Below are positions 40,156 to 48,189 of a stretch of 64,000 nucleotides of DNA, one piece after another. The position numbers and the translations under genes were made by a program. Source of the DNA: Cristatella mucedo (Eukaryota; Bryozoa; Phylactolaemata; Cristatellidae); contig WPIO01000011.1 in the NCBI GenBank assembly GCA_009760855.2, forward strand, positions 1,630,001-1,694,000, read 5' to 3'. The number at the start of each line of letters is the position of its first letter. Within the stretch, counting starts at the first letter, position 1. The notes under the pieces are model-generated. The model did no database searches. It was not told the DNA's origin and was given only the letters and a program-made list of their open reading frames with translations.

Positions 40156-40979
40156 AGAGAGAGAGAGAGAGAGAGAGAAACACGAGAGACACAGACACAC
40201 AGACAAGACTGACTGCGAAAGAGATGAAAGCTTGAGAGACCGAGAGAAGGAGATGGGGGCAACTTGAAAGTGAGAGCAAGCAGGAACGCAAAGAGGATTA
40301 TATATCAAGCACCAAAGAAGCTGCGACCAAGGCAAGGAGATTGGACGTGCACAGAGAACAGCACTACACGCATACCTTGTCCACTTGGAAATGACATCGA
40401 GTCGCCGCGAGCTGAAGGCACATGATCACCTTGGCGCTAGCTGACAGTCCGAGCGTCTTCACAGATGACGAGCACTTTATGTGCAGCGTTCGATGGTATT
40501 CCACGGCTTGCCTGCAGAAAAATCGCGAGGGCGTCTTAATAGAAAAAAATGCTCGGAAGCAAGAAGCTGTAAGGCAATCGGTACGATATTTGGAAGGAGT
40601 CGGAATGATCGCTCTGGATGCATTACGATTAGCCAGCCCGGTCGTAAAAAAGCGCTAGCTGAACGTACTTGATCGACAAAACAAGCTGCTCGGCAAGTTC
40701 GCTATGATGAGAACTGCTACCAAAAAGCTTAGTAACCTGGATCGGCTTATCTGCCAATTGAGGAACGCTAGCAGCGAGCGGTCCGTAGACCGAGACAGGA
40801 AGGCTGGGGACGATGAATGACCAGGCCACCGTAATATGAGATAAACGAAATAACAGCTCAGCTACAAAGAGAATCGCGGTGGTAAATCTATCCAATACGT
40901 CCTAATTAGGCACTTACTCGACAACATCGGGCCCTAGAGAAAGGCGAGACGCATAGCTTTGAACAACCTGCCGCTCCAT
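33922..40979 (-). CDS. ORC6: Origin recognition complex subunit 6 (gene span, seven exons)
   Basis: Subunit of the nuclear origin recognition complex that licenses DNA replication. Coding exons in transcript order are 40979-40918, 40511-40376, 39974-39811, 35373-35293, 34998-34877, 34775-34695 and 34028-33922. They total 753 nt and encode 250 aa, against 252 in human ORC6. All six intron phases agree. Motifs in order: SRLSLGPD near the N-terminus, VEYHRTLHIKC, the strong LIKLSGLTKKNYQ block, VRELAVQLGC, HTIFDKLVAHMEAL, and the C-terminal FLRWKEKVLQ helix that contacts ORC3 in studied animals. The first two-thirds form the two cyclin-like (TFIIB-related) repeats. Intron 3 (4.4 kb) contains a LINE in the same orientation. 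The gene shares a short upstream region with a candidate plus-strand gene. Confidence 0.95.
34695..34775 (-). CDS. ORC6: ORC6 exon 6: acidic linker
   Basis: 81 bp with acceptor CTTCTTGTAG and donor CTCAAG|GTGAGA, phase 1 on both sides. It encodes a variable, low-complexity Ala/Asp/Gln-rich linker (for example ACAANDDDCQQPATQ). No homology is expected here; the support is splice signals and phase. Confidence 0.75.
34877..34998 (-). CDS. ORC6: ORC6 exon 5: end of second cyclin-like repeat
   Basis: The acceptor is TTGCATTGCAG and the donor is CCGAG|GTAATT. It encodes AAGTKLSKAKLTAAASC and RHTIFDKLVAHMEALNREVA, matching KLKVDKNKM...KKAIFDRL of human ORC6. It leaves in phase 1. Confidence 0.92.
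35126..35160. repeat. (CT)n microsatellite in ORC6 intron 4
   Basis: CT dinucleotides between exons 4 and 5. Confidence 0.95.
35293..35373 (-). CDS. ORC6: ORC6 exon 4
   Basis: 81 bp with acceptor TTTTTTCTACCGCAG and donor GGCCAG|GTGAGG. It enters and leaves in phase 2 and encodes YCDHYLGSDSEALTAATSAA and ALFVAA. This corresponds to the SYES...LFTSAALLSA linker and helix of human ORC6. Conservation is weak, but the phases fit on both sides. Confidence 0.82.
35505..35600 (-). mobile_element. SINE-B 3' fragment
   Basis: On the minus strand the body (TGCAAGCAGTGGTGATAGCC) and 3' end (GGCTGTTAAATAAGCTA) of SINE-B lie just outside the LINE tail. Confidence 0.75.
35844..38468 (-). CDS. LINE endonuclease-reverse transcriptase polyprotein, main frame
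   Basis: 874-codon frame. Endonuclease motifs are VVYRPPGT (37-44), GDFNVH (70-75) and SDH (132-134). The RT domain spans about 405-650, with FQSGFRANHSTESALL (461-476), the catalytic motif A LLDLSAAFDTIDH (from 496), GVPQGSVLGP (555-564) and FYADD (587-591) holding the catalytic aspartates. The C-terminal region ends AWNSLPTCIRTSPDLTTFK. No internal stop was seen, so the RT may be functional. The amino-terminal part of the endonuclease is in another frame just upstream. Confidence 0.93.
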   Translation of the reverse strand: MIVRSKFNFKPFAVPSKQSFESIVLVSPENKLPIVAVVYRPPGTKSSFISDFSDLISILCARNRSFLVMGDFNVHFDNLSDAFSTEFRTLTDSLSLVAHVHGPTHIKGHTLDQIFSYDCTLSSPVITKSCLSDHMQISFNLQCVPTFSSKITCESRNLKTLDIDAVRASISASPLLLSPPSDLSSLVDCYNTTLADTLDEFAPLTKRTVRPRPDGLWFTTDIKLAKSTKRKLEKAYKRSGLTVHRQAYEDYCRSYQSILAKAKSSFYRNIVESQMHNPKMLMSTINHLLNRSQVSSLPDDPCDDLADRFSRFFVQKIDKIRESIPATTTFPLECCSSVPGCASMSAFKQVTSDIVLKLVSQSKKTTSPLDPIPTVLLLRCIDLLLPCITNIINMSLASGQVPAPFKKAVVRPLLKKATLDQENLSNYRPVSLLPFLSKTLERVAADQLNSYIETSHLASKFQSGFRANHSTESALLRVYNDLLRNADMGRVSLLVLLDLSAAFDTIDHKVLLERLSSRLGITGTALQWFRSYLSGRLQSVDVNGQRSSEVPLKYGVPQGSVLGPVLFTVYTLPLADVIAKHNLGFHFYADDTQLYLCFDPSQPSSTSNSLNSLAACIDDIRSWMAANFLKLNDDKTNLLVMGKPSVIQKLERLTFKIGSASISPVASARNLGVIFQSDLSLDDHISSTVKSAYFQLHNIAKIRACLDKDTTSKLVHAFVTSRLDFCNSLLTGLPACAIRRLQLVQNSAARLVCRERRSCHITPLLADLHWLPVKQRIDFKVLSLTFRSLHSMAPAYLSEILPHQAKHRTTRFSESNSLEIPRTNLKSFGDRAFSSYAPTAWNSLPTCIRTSPDLTTFKRNLKTYLFRTAFSGSL
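38465..38881 (-). CDS. LINE N-terminal frame with start of the endonuclease domain
   Basis: 138-codon frame. It carries a basic N-terminus, then WNPRSMCNK and IDLLALTETWL, the first endonuclease motifs of CR1/L2-type elements. It stops at TGA overlapping the ATG of the next frame (ATGA). Homology continues in the other frame right after RSIKK. The A6 run at about 38490-38495 seems to lack one A, so this looks like a one-base deletion splitting a single ORF. Confidence 0.85.
   Translation of the reverse strand: MVAKIHELCINKRKAPRSRRGGRNRQLRRCSFGIPSIVSNRLARSPACVTVNLSNLVVIRPVVTQSARLNACLWNPRSMCNKPLVINDLISENGIDLLALTETWLKSINCPTIKDATPSGFTFFHTPRSIKKLEVELL
39070..39140 (-). mobile_element. tRNA-like SINE head fragment
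   Basis: The minus strand has GGCCAGGAGGTA (A-box-like), GGTCGTGGGTTCGAATCC (B box) and then a T8 run. The acceptor stem does not pair and the T stem is poor, so this is a SINE head or tRNA relic. Confidence 0.5.
39141..39220. repeat. Four 20-bp tandem repeats
   Basis: Four consecutive 20-bp units of the form TAGCCTCTGACATTGACCCT, with a few substitutions each. Confidence 0.92.
39288..39362 (-). mobile_element. LINE-A 3' tail
   Basis: AATAATAATAATGCACTTGA and the inverted 3' hairpin (GCTCCCTCAGAGAACTTGAT...TAGGCGCTTTAC), in ORC6 intron 3. Confidence 0.8.
39811..39974 (-). CDS. ORC6: ORC6 exon 3: LIKLSGL block
   Basis: The acceptor is CTCTTCTGCAG|GGGCAG and the donor is TTTGCAG|GTGAGT. It encodes the most conserved part, GQLIKLSGLTKKNYQ and ITVRELAVQLGCTQHVQAA. 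It leaves in phase 2. Confidence 0.95.
40077..40180. repeat. (GA)n microsatellite in ORC6 intron 2
   Basis: AG dinucleotides with one GACT interruption. Confidence 0.97.
40376..40511 (-). CDS. ORC6: ORC6 exon 2: first cyclin-like repeat
   Basis: The acceptor is TTTCTGCAG and the donor is GACAAG|GTATG. It encodes QAVEYHRTLHIKC, then SASAKVIMCLQLAATRCHF, matching the EEY..L..VKC and AVMCLDLAA segments of human ORC6. It leaves in phase 0. Confidence 0.92.
40918..40979 (-). CDS. ORC6: ORC6 exon 1 with start codon
   Basis: ATG at 40979 (complement of CAT at 40977-40979). It encodes MERQVVQSYASRLSLGPDVV plus two bases, then a strong donor GTAAGTG. The phase-2 end joins the single leading base of exon 2 to give a Glu codon. 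The pattern matches the human N-terminus (ARLAPRLGL-like followed by PD). Confidence 0.9.
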
Positions 40980-41337
40980 ATCGTTAGCCGGTCGAGTAAC
41001 CGAATGACACCATCACATTTCCCGCCACTAGATGTTAAAGAGCTGTGATAAAATCACAGAACCCTGCGATACCTTAGTATAAAAAATAAAGTTTTATATA
41101 TGCTAATGTTAGTCTTTTGAAATTTATGATTGGTGAAAGAAACTACACCGGAGCCGTCACTTCCTGCCAAAGTCTGTTCGGCGCAGATTACCCATAGATA
41201 TAAATATGGGACCGCTAGCCGCACCCGGTGGCGAGTGTCGGCGAAGCTACGTAAACGGCGATAATGGTCAGCAGGGACTTCTGAAAATTGTTCGCATATA
41301 TTACCCAATGACAATAGTCTAACTTTGAAACCAGAAT
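40980..41337. promoter_or_regulatory. Candidate bidirectional promoter region
   Basis: This 358-bp gap separates the ORC6 start codon (minus) from the ATG of the plus-strand MGQ exon. Both genes would read outward from it. I see no single convincing TATA or initiator element. Confidence 0.4.
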
Positions 41338-42542
41338 ATGGGCCAATACCTCACGCAGCTTCTCCGTCTACCGTGCCTACCGCACTTTCCTCAAGCGATT
41401 ACCCTGGTAAGCCGACCAAAACTTCTGCCCTGGCCCACTCTTGTTTTTAGCTGAGCTTATTTAACAACCTCATTTATATAGAGGCAGAAGAAGAGCGTTG
41501 GCGGCCATTGCCACCGCTTGCAGCGGGCGATACTGCGTCGCGCACTGCAGGACTCGAATGCAGGGTCGTGCAGAGCGAGCTCCTACTTGTCTCCTGTGCA
41601 AAGACCCAGGAGGTGACGCAAGGCCGCAGTTCAGCAGCGTCATCTCACGCTTACGAGTAGAAAACAAGCAAAGATCCGCTGATTTAACAGCCGCATTTAC
41701 ACAGTGCCTGAAGAACCGGGGAGCCAATTAATTGCCAGCTTGCAGCAGGCAATAAAGGATTGCATGCGCTGCAGGAACCGACCCCGAGTGCGCCGTCTGA
41801 ATACGACCTCCAAGCTAGTTAGAATTATCAAAGAAAAATGTAAAAAAATTACCTGCAGCTAAGTGGTAGCACTTTTAACGATAGCTTCGGCGGTGCCCGC
41901 CGGTCAGCTACAGCTCGTCTGCGATAGGCGCTTTTTCGACCGCGTTATGACGAACGAGCTCGGTTTCGCTAAAAGCTAATCGTTGGTCGTCTTCTTGATC
42001 ATTCTCGCGCTCAATTTCAGTGCGTGAACTTTGCCGCGGCTAGGATCTTATCATTGGTCTTGCTGCTCGCGATATGCAGCTGCTATGCAAAAAAGTGCAT
42101 GGGATACGAAGTACAATATATAGTAATATATATACGTATATCCCGATATACGGATATACGTAGATATCCGTATATATATGTATATATATATGTATATCCC
42201 GTAGTACAAGTGCTGGTGTTAGACCGGGGCTGCGTAAAAAAGCACATCAAACGGCGCCAGGTGTCCCGCGTTGTCCAGGACATCACGAAGTTACTACTCG
42301 TGACGTTAGCTGAGTTGCAAGGCAGGCGGCAGTCATATTGGCAGGCAGGAAAGTCTACAATAACGATTGAAACACGAACAGCATTTTCAGACGGTACGTT
42401 CCGCTGTGCGACGAAAGGCGTACTAAATGCAGCTCCTTCCAAAGTTGTTACAGGTAGAGAGCAAAGCGTACTAAATGCAGCTCCCTCCAAAGTTGTTACA
42501 GGTAGAGGCGCCAAGCGTACAGTGCATAGTTCGAACAGCTAA
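41338..42542 (+). CDS. Candidate two-exon gene divergent from ORC6
   Basis: Exon 1 (41338-41406) encodes MGQYLTQLLRLPCLPHFPQ and AITL and ends in phase 0 at a strong donor (CCCTG|GTAAGC). A phase-0 acceptor after TCAATTTCAG (42020) opens a frame to a stop at 42542. It starts with a hydrophobic stretch (ILSLVLLLAICSCYA), crosses a TA-rich microsatellite, and includes VLVLDRGCVKKHIKRRQVSR and a duplicated LNAAPSKVVTGR unit. The first exon is more believable than the second. The gene could instead splice to exons further right. No family was recognised. Confidence 0.35.
41453..41580 (-). mobile_element. SINE-B copy
   Basis: The minus strand carries TGCAAGCGGTGGCAATGGCC and the 3' end GAGGTTGTTAAATAAGCT. 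Confidence 0.7.
41680..41795 (-). mobile_element. SINE-B fragment
   Basis: Minus-strand GCGGCTGTTAAATCAGC with a diverged body and TGCAAGCTGGCAA. Confidence 0.5.
42415..42515. repeat. ~48-bp direct duplication
   Basis: GCGTACTAAATGCAGCTCC through GTTACAGGTAGAG occurs twice with about one substitution. Confidence 0.85.
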
Positions 42543-42679
42543 GCGATACGAATGCTGCGTACCTCATTGAAATTGGACCGAGCCTAAGATTTCACCCGCG
42601 AATCGGTTACTCTGACTTTCGCGATCGAGCAACGCTATTGGCTGGACGAGTCTGGAGCAGCAGCAGCGCAGGACCTGCA

Positions 42680-44340
42680 GCTTTTTGCAAAGACCATCAT
42701 TTGAACCAGTTGCTATCAGGTCTCCGTCAAAGACCATGCCTCTCACAGTTATGATATACCAACCTCCTTCCGGTGGCCTAAACTTGTTTAGGGAAGAGTT
42801 TTTGAAGTTCCTCACTTAAATATTCCTGTGTGATAGGCCGTTATTGATTGCAGGAGATTTCCAAATTCACGTTGAGAACCCTTGCAACTGTCAGTTCTGC
42901 TCATTTCTTGACTTTTTGGGAGAACTTCGATTTGGTTCAACACTTTAATCAGGGCAATCATATCGATGGCCAGTTTCTGGACCTCTGTATCACTAAGAAC
43001 GTCCGCCCCACTGGCCTTGTTGTGTGCCCGCCGACCATCTCGGATCGTTGCTCAATCTCATTTAGTGTTCCAGCCCCATTGTATGTGCTGGGTAGCATCG
43101 GTTTTTCCAACGACGCAACTTGAAAAACATTGATCCTGAGAAATTTTTTATATCTGTTGGCAAGTCTTCTTGATCTACGCTCAAACTCGCCCGACAGCCT
43201 CGATACCTTGATTGGTGCAGTTAACCTAAAACTTACGAGTACCCTCGACGAGTATGCTCTCCTACCTTGTGTTCTTGTACAGAGTCATGGAGAATCCTTT
43301 CAATTTACCAAAAAACTTCAAAATGTGAGCCATGTTAGTCGCAGGATTGAACTCCGCCTTAAGAAGTCTCGGTCTGATCACGATCTAGCCAATTTCAAAG
43401 ACTTTCTCCGTATCGACACACGGAAGCTTAGCAAACCAAACTTCTACTCACAGGACACCGCAAGCGTGCAGTTGGACTAGGAGACTTTGTTCTTATAACT
43501 GACGATGCTGTTGTGCGATCGTCACCGTGTGCACGGAGTTTTTTAGTCGTCTTTGACAGCTGCCTAAATTTTTTGAAAGTTCAAATCAGAACACCGCCTC
43601 CACTGCTAGCTATCACGTTCGATGCCTATCCAAGGTTAGCGATTGCCAATCGCGGTGGCTTGGATAAACTTTAACGAACTCCCTGGTTCTGTCTTTGCTG
43701 GTTTATTGCAATACCATTTTCGCTGGGCTACCGAAAAGCCATTAGGCTACTGAAGCTGGAGATAAATACTGCTGCAAGGCTAGTAAAACAATTCTCCTTG
43801 GGGCTCAGCCACGAATCTCTTTCGCTGAACGCTGGATGCCGGTCGATCAACGAATACAGAGCAAAGTTCTTACAGTAAACCACAATACCCGCCTTGGCTT
43901 TTTGGGTCCTCCATACCTAGCTAAACTGGTGCACCAGTTTCAGCCTCCTCGTGTCCTCAAGTCCTCTTTGGACGATAAATTTGCTGTCCCTTTCCTTTTC
44001 TTAGAGGCCACTGGTGACAGGAGCCTTTGCTTTCAGGTCCTAGAATTGTGGGACTCACTTCCACAATTCTCATGCTGCATCTTTTTTTCTGCTGATTTAT
44101 CGACGTCCTTTTCAGCCGTACTAGCCGCTAATTCCATGATGCTCACTTCATGGACTACGCAGCTCCTGACTCTTTTATGCTTCTGACTTTCTCTGTTGCT
44201 TTCGTGAGATGGTGAGATGGAGTCTATTGAATACCGATTGCGTACCGAATGCCGCTTAGGCTTTGAGTTCCTATGGAAACTCTCCTGCGAAACTACCATT
44301 TAGTCTTTGTGGCCTTACTGAATTACAGATGGAGATACGC
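42680..44340 (+). pseudogene. Degenerate family B LINE
   Basis: Plus-strand endonuclease remnants (PLTVMIYQPPSGG, LLIAGDFQIHVENP, ISDRCSISF) and C-terminal RT remnants (KLEINTAARLV, then LELWDSLPQF) appear in the order of a CR1/L2-like element, with stops and frameshifts. The 3' end is GAATTACAGATGGAGATACG, similar to the TGTGGAGTTACAGACGGAGA ends of other family B copies. Confidence 0.72.
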
Positions 44341-44639
44341 TAGATTATGAAAATAGTCTAATATATCTCTAGTGTGATTTTAAGGTGCCATACTAGTACT
44401 AAATCTTTGCCTTAGCACATTAATTTCTCTTGAAAGAAACCACATCAAAACTGGTTAGGCATACTGACATGTAGAGTTTGAATGCTGCAAACGCACAAGC
44501 AAAAGTTTAACATAATTATACTTGTCAATATAGTAAGGCGTAAATATGCGTATTGGGTCATATGTATTGCACCAACCGTTTGGACGGTACAGTAACGTGG
44601 TAACATGGTATTCTATCGACCCGGGTCTTTCCCCAGAGG

Positions 44640-44765
44640 TAAGTTGATCGCTCATCACTACCAGGTCGCGGGTTCCAGTCCTTCAGAAATCTTTATTGCC
44701 CGCTGCAAGCTGTTGCGATTGCCTTAGCTGCTACATAAATGAGGCTGCTGAATATGCTAACGTTT
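44640..44765 (+). mobile_element. Degraded SINE-B
   Basis: B-box-like GGTCGCGGGTTCCAGTCC, CGCTGCAAGCTGTTGCGATT and TGAGGCTGCTGAATATGCTA. Confidence 0.6.
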
Positions 44766-44958
44766 CTATTTACCTATCTATCTAAAATATCAATCTATGT
44801 ACCTATTTATCTCTATGTACTTACCCACCCAAGTGATAAAGATGGGCATATCGATGAATGAGAGGGTGTGCATAAAGAGAGGACAACAAAGAGGCTCTAT
44901 CTGAAACCGGGCTTTTGTACTAGCGATGGACATAAATATATGCAGACACACGTGCGCC

Positions 44959-44966
<8 letters not shown>

Positions 44967-45007
<41 letters not shown>

Positions 45008-45010
45008 GTA
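44967..45010. repeat. (CA)n-(TA)n microsatellite
   Basis: CA repeats run into TA repeats. Confidence 0.95.
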
Positions 45011-45069
45011 TATAGTGCATAAATGCATATATAGTCTCTCGATATGATGCATACGTGTATGCCTTTTGC

Positions 45070-47355
45070 ATTCTTGTCTAATCATGAAAACCACCATATT
45101 AGCTACCATATAACTATAACTACCATATACCATATAACTCTCGGTTAATGCTTATGCAAAGTTGGTATGCAATAGAATTACTAATATTTATCATTTCATA
45201 TCTGAACTCGCACTTTAAAAATAGCCACCGCGTTAGTAATCGTACAGCGTTTCACCGTTTAGAGTCTGCAATGCCGAAGGACTTCCGCCACTAATCGACG
45301 CCACATGTCAGATAATAACAAGACACGACTGTGCCAAAATCTGTTTGGTGCCCCATTTTTAGCAGTGCAAGGTACATGCGCAGCCAGCTATTATTCTGCA
45401 GTTTTCTTATTGCTAAGTATCATTATTTAGTATTAGCCCGAATTTCTGTGGCACCGGCGTCCAACAAAGCCGGCCTCTAGTTCAATTGCTGGGTGCACAC
45501 ACACTAAACCAAACTAACGTCGCTGAAAGCTACCGTGCCAACATGGCCGCCGTACAGCTAGAATGCAGGGCTGACGAATAAACGGGAAGCTAGGGAGCTA
45601 GCAGTGAAAAGTAAACTGAGGAAATACTAAACCGCATCTTCAAATCGCGCTAGGACCAAAGTTCGCCGGATGCTTCAGTTCTCGTTCTTGTCTTTTCAAG
45701 CGCACGAATGGATCATCCGCAGAAGAGAGAAATGAAAAATTCAAACTAAGCATTCGATTCGAATTAAAACGGCTACTATTAAATACTGAGATCGGTGGAT
45801 ATATTCGCGTTATTTTTCGTCGGATGCACTCTGCTTTGCGGCCCACGAGGTTCTTGCGCCCATTCCTTCCCAGCAGCATCCGGTTTCTTCGTAAGTGCGT
45901 GTGAGCTGGTAGCAAGCATCGGCGCAGAGTTCGTACGGCGAAAAAAGGAAGTTCGCTTCCGGTCGTTCTGGAGCGGCTCCGCTACCGTGCACTGCGTGAC
46001 ATGTGAACCTGGATCTTGCTTCGAAGTTTGCATTAATTAAAGGGCTTGCAGCACAGTTTCTCTGCGTCTACCACTAGTAATATGGTCCCACTTAATTTTT
46101 CGAAATCGAATCAGTGCCCGCTCCCCTTGCGTGGTCACGCAACACGCTTTGAACTGACGTCCAATCGAAATCGTGCTGCGAGATCGACGGAAGCTCTATA
46201 GCGAAGCGTGCCCGTGCTCGTCCGGCGGCGTGCTTCACACCGAAGTCTCGGGCTCGGCGCTCTAAAACCGCGAGGCTCAAGATTGCAAAAGCACGGCTCT
46301 CTCATTTCGGTCTTCGAGCCAAGCTTGAGTGACCCTTACCCTTTCAGAATGGTAAGGAGTGGGCCGGCCTTCGATGCATTAAATGTCACGAGTGTTGAGC
46401 TGCCGCTTTTGTTCAGGGCTCGAAGCCGGCTCCCCCAAAATCTAGGCGCAGGTGAGTGACGAACTCGCGGCAGCGAGGACATTGCGGTATCGATATCGTC
46501 CCATAAACGTTCGATGGGTTCAGATCAGGTGACTGCTGAGAGTGCCACTGCGTCAGCAGCACACGGGCCTCGTAAAAAAAGTACTTTACTCAAAAAGTTG
46601 TTGTTGACCAAGCAAGTTGAATTTTAAAGCTAAAATTTTCTGCTTGGGGTTCGTTATATTTGGCTGCGACATAACGAGCCTAAGCATACTTCTGGTGCGG
46701 CCGGTGAAATACTCTCTCGACAAGTTCACTGTGCGGTGCTGCTATTGCAGTGGCCAAGTCAATCGCTCGATCTGAACTCCATAGAAGTGCTATGGAGTGC
46801 TATCGACAGGCGGCTGATGCAGGGTGCTCTGCGGGCCTTCATATGTAGCCAATCATTACAGTATAAATAACGCTCTGCGGATTGTGCCTCAGCAAAAGAG
46901 ACCACTCAGAAGCCGGTGGCCTTTGTGCTGTCCAGCTAAGGGAGATCGTAAAGAGCTGTGGTGGGGAGACATCACTCGAAACGCGTAAATACCAGCAGCA
47001 TAGCAGCTAGTTTTTTGGCTATCAGTAAATATTTGCAAACGCTATGCCAGCTTTAAATTATGCCTCGCACAATACAAAATACTCTCATCAGTGGACCTGA
47101 CTAGCAGCCTTAGCAGCGGGGGGCCATGCCGCGAGGACTGTTGCAGCTGGGCGGAAGCACAATTTTGGTAGTCGTTGGCCAGTTTGTCACCAAAAGCTTA
47201 CCCTTGGCAAATTCTTTGGTAGGGATCAAAATAAACGGCAAAAAAGTTCGTAGACATTTGCATACATGAATCCGATCAAGAAGTTCAGATAAACTTCAAA
47301 GTTTGGTCGCAGTCGTACTCAGTATATAATTTTGTTCATGACAACAGACTCAGCA
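45070..47355. other. No confidently assigned gene
   Basis: Weak coding hints only. A plus-strand frame 45795-46040 starts with a signal-like MDIFALFFVGCTLLC and has a donor-like TTCTTC|GTAAGT at 45892. A 33-bp AG/GT-bounded segment lies at about 46419-46451. A minus-strand frame ends DDPFVRLKRQERELKHP near 45640. None could be joined into a gene. Confidence 0.3.
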
Positions 47356-47359
47356 TTCC

Positions 47360-47361
<2 letters not shown>

Positions 47362-47432
<71 letters not shown>
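47362..47432. repeat. (CA)n-(TA)n microsatellite
   Basis: About 29 CA units, then TA, ending directly at a possible TATTAG acceptor. Confidence 0.97.
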
Positions 47433-47434
47433 TA

Positions 47435-47602
47435 GGAAGCCTGCCTGGCGGACCTCAGCATTGCACACTCGGATCGGAAGGCATTTCGGCGGCTGGGCGT
47501 TTCGGACGCCATTTCCGGGTCGGAAGCCATGTGGTCCCTGTTCCTGTACCTGGAGTCGCGGGTCGCCCCCGCGGCCCCGGCAGGGCAGGGTTCCTCCGGC
47601 TA
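47435..47602 (+). CDS. Candidate terminal exon of an unidentified plus-strand gene
   Basis: Directly after ATATATTAG the frame reads EACLADLSIAHSDRKAFRRL, GVSDAISGSEAMWSLFLYLES and a Pro/Ala tail to TAA. GC-rich codons stand out from the AT-rich flank. The ACLADLS....R..FRRLGV spacing is reminiscent of an armadillo repeat, but I cannot assign a family. No upstream exons were found; the candidate first exon at 41338 is on the same strand. Confidence 0.4.
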
Positions 47603-47744
47603 ATGTGATGTATTAAATTCTAACATTTTAATGTATGTATACAACGAAGTAGCCCCATTGCCATGAGGTTAATTCTTGACTTTAATCAGGCTTCTCTCTA
47701 ATAATAAGGCAAACAGGTGGTTTATTATACTACATGCCCTTAGA

Positions 47745-47885
47745 ATGTAGCCCAGTGGTAAGGTGCTTGCACTGCCCTTCAAGGACACTGCAGTTGACAA
47801 TCCTGTAACTGTCGATGCAAGCTGGATGAAAGCCCTGAAGGCCAATCTGCATCAATGTAAAAGGGGTTGCTGAACCTTGAGGCCG
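47745..47885 (+). mobile_element. Degraded SINE-B
   Basis: CAGTGGTAAGGTGCTTGC head and TGCAAGCTGGATGAAAGCCC body. A family B LINE end fragment follows at 47930-47960 (TTTGTGGAGTTACAGACGGA). Confidence 0.5.
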
Positions 47886-48189
47886 ATGTTTAGATAATTG
47901 TGCTTCATGCTGGTGCCGTTGATTATGACTTTGTGGAGTTACAGACGGAGATACATTATCGTCATTTAAATCGCTGGCTCGGCCTTAGGGGTGACTTCGC
48001 CCACAAAGATATGTCTCGTACACAATTAAATTAGCGTGTGCAAAGCTTTTGACTATTCAGAGATATTTAGGGAAAATGCGAAAACGACGAAGAGTTGCTT
48101 GCGTTTTCACAGTCTAGAGCTTAGAGGTGGGCACTTTGTCATCAACTTCCGTTTAAAACATACGGTGAGCTATTTCGATTAAAATAGGC

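Noticed and set aside
40655-40895. Extra ORC6 exon with AEQLVLSIK and a GTACGT donor
   Set aside because: Exon 1 at 40918-40979 joins exon 2 directly in phase and matches the human N-terminus without a gap. The extra segment would insert unrelated residues.
42564-42815. Minus-strand frame resembling a WD40 repeat (VRGMVFDGDLIATGSNDG)
   Set aside because: The plus strand of the same DNA encodes a degraded LINE endonuclease (MIYQPPSGG, AGDFQIH) in the expected order, which explains the open antisense frame.
45795-46040. Secreted peptide gene (MDIFALFFVGCTLLC...)
   Set aside because: The start is signal-like, but the rest is low-confidence, a donor-like GTAAGT sits inside the frame, and no continuation was found.
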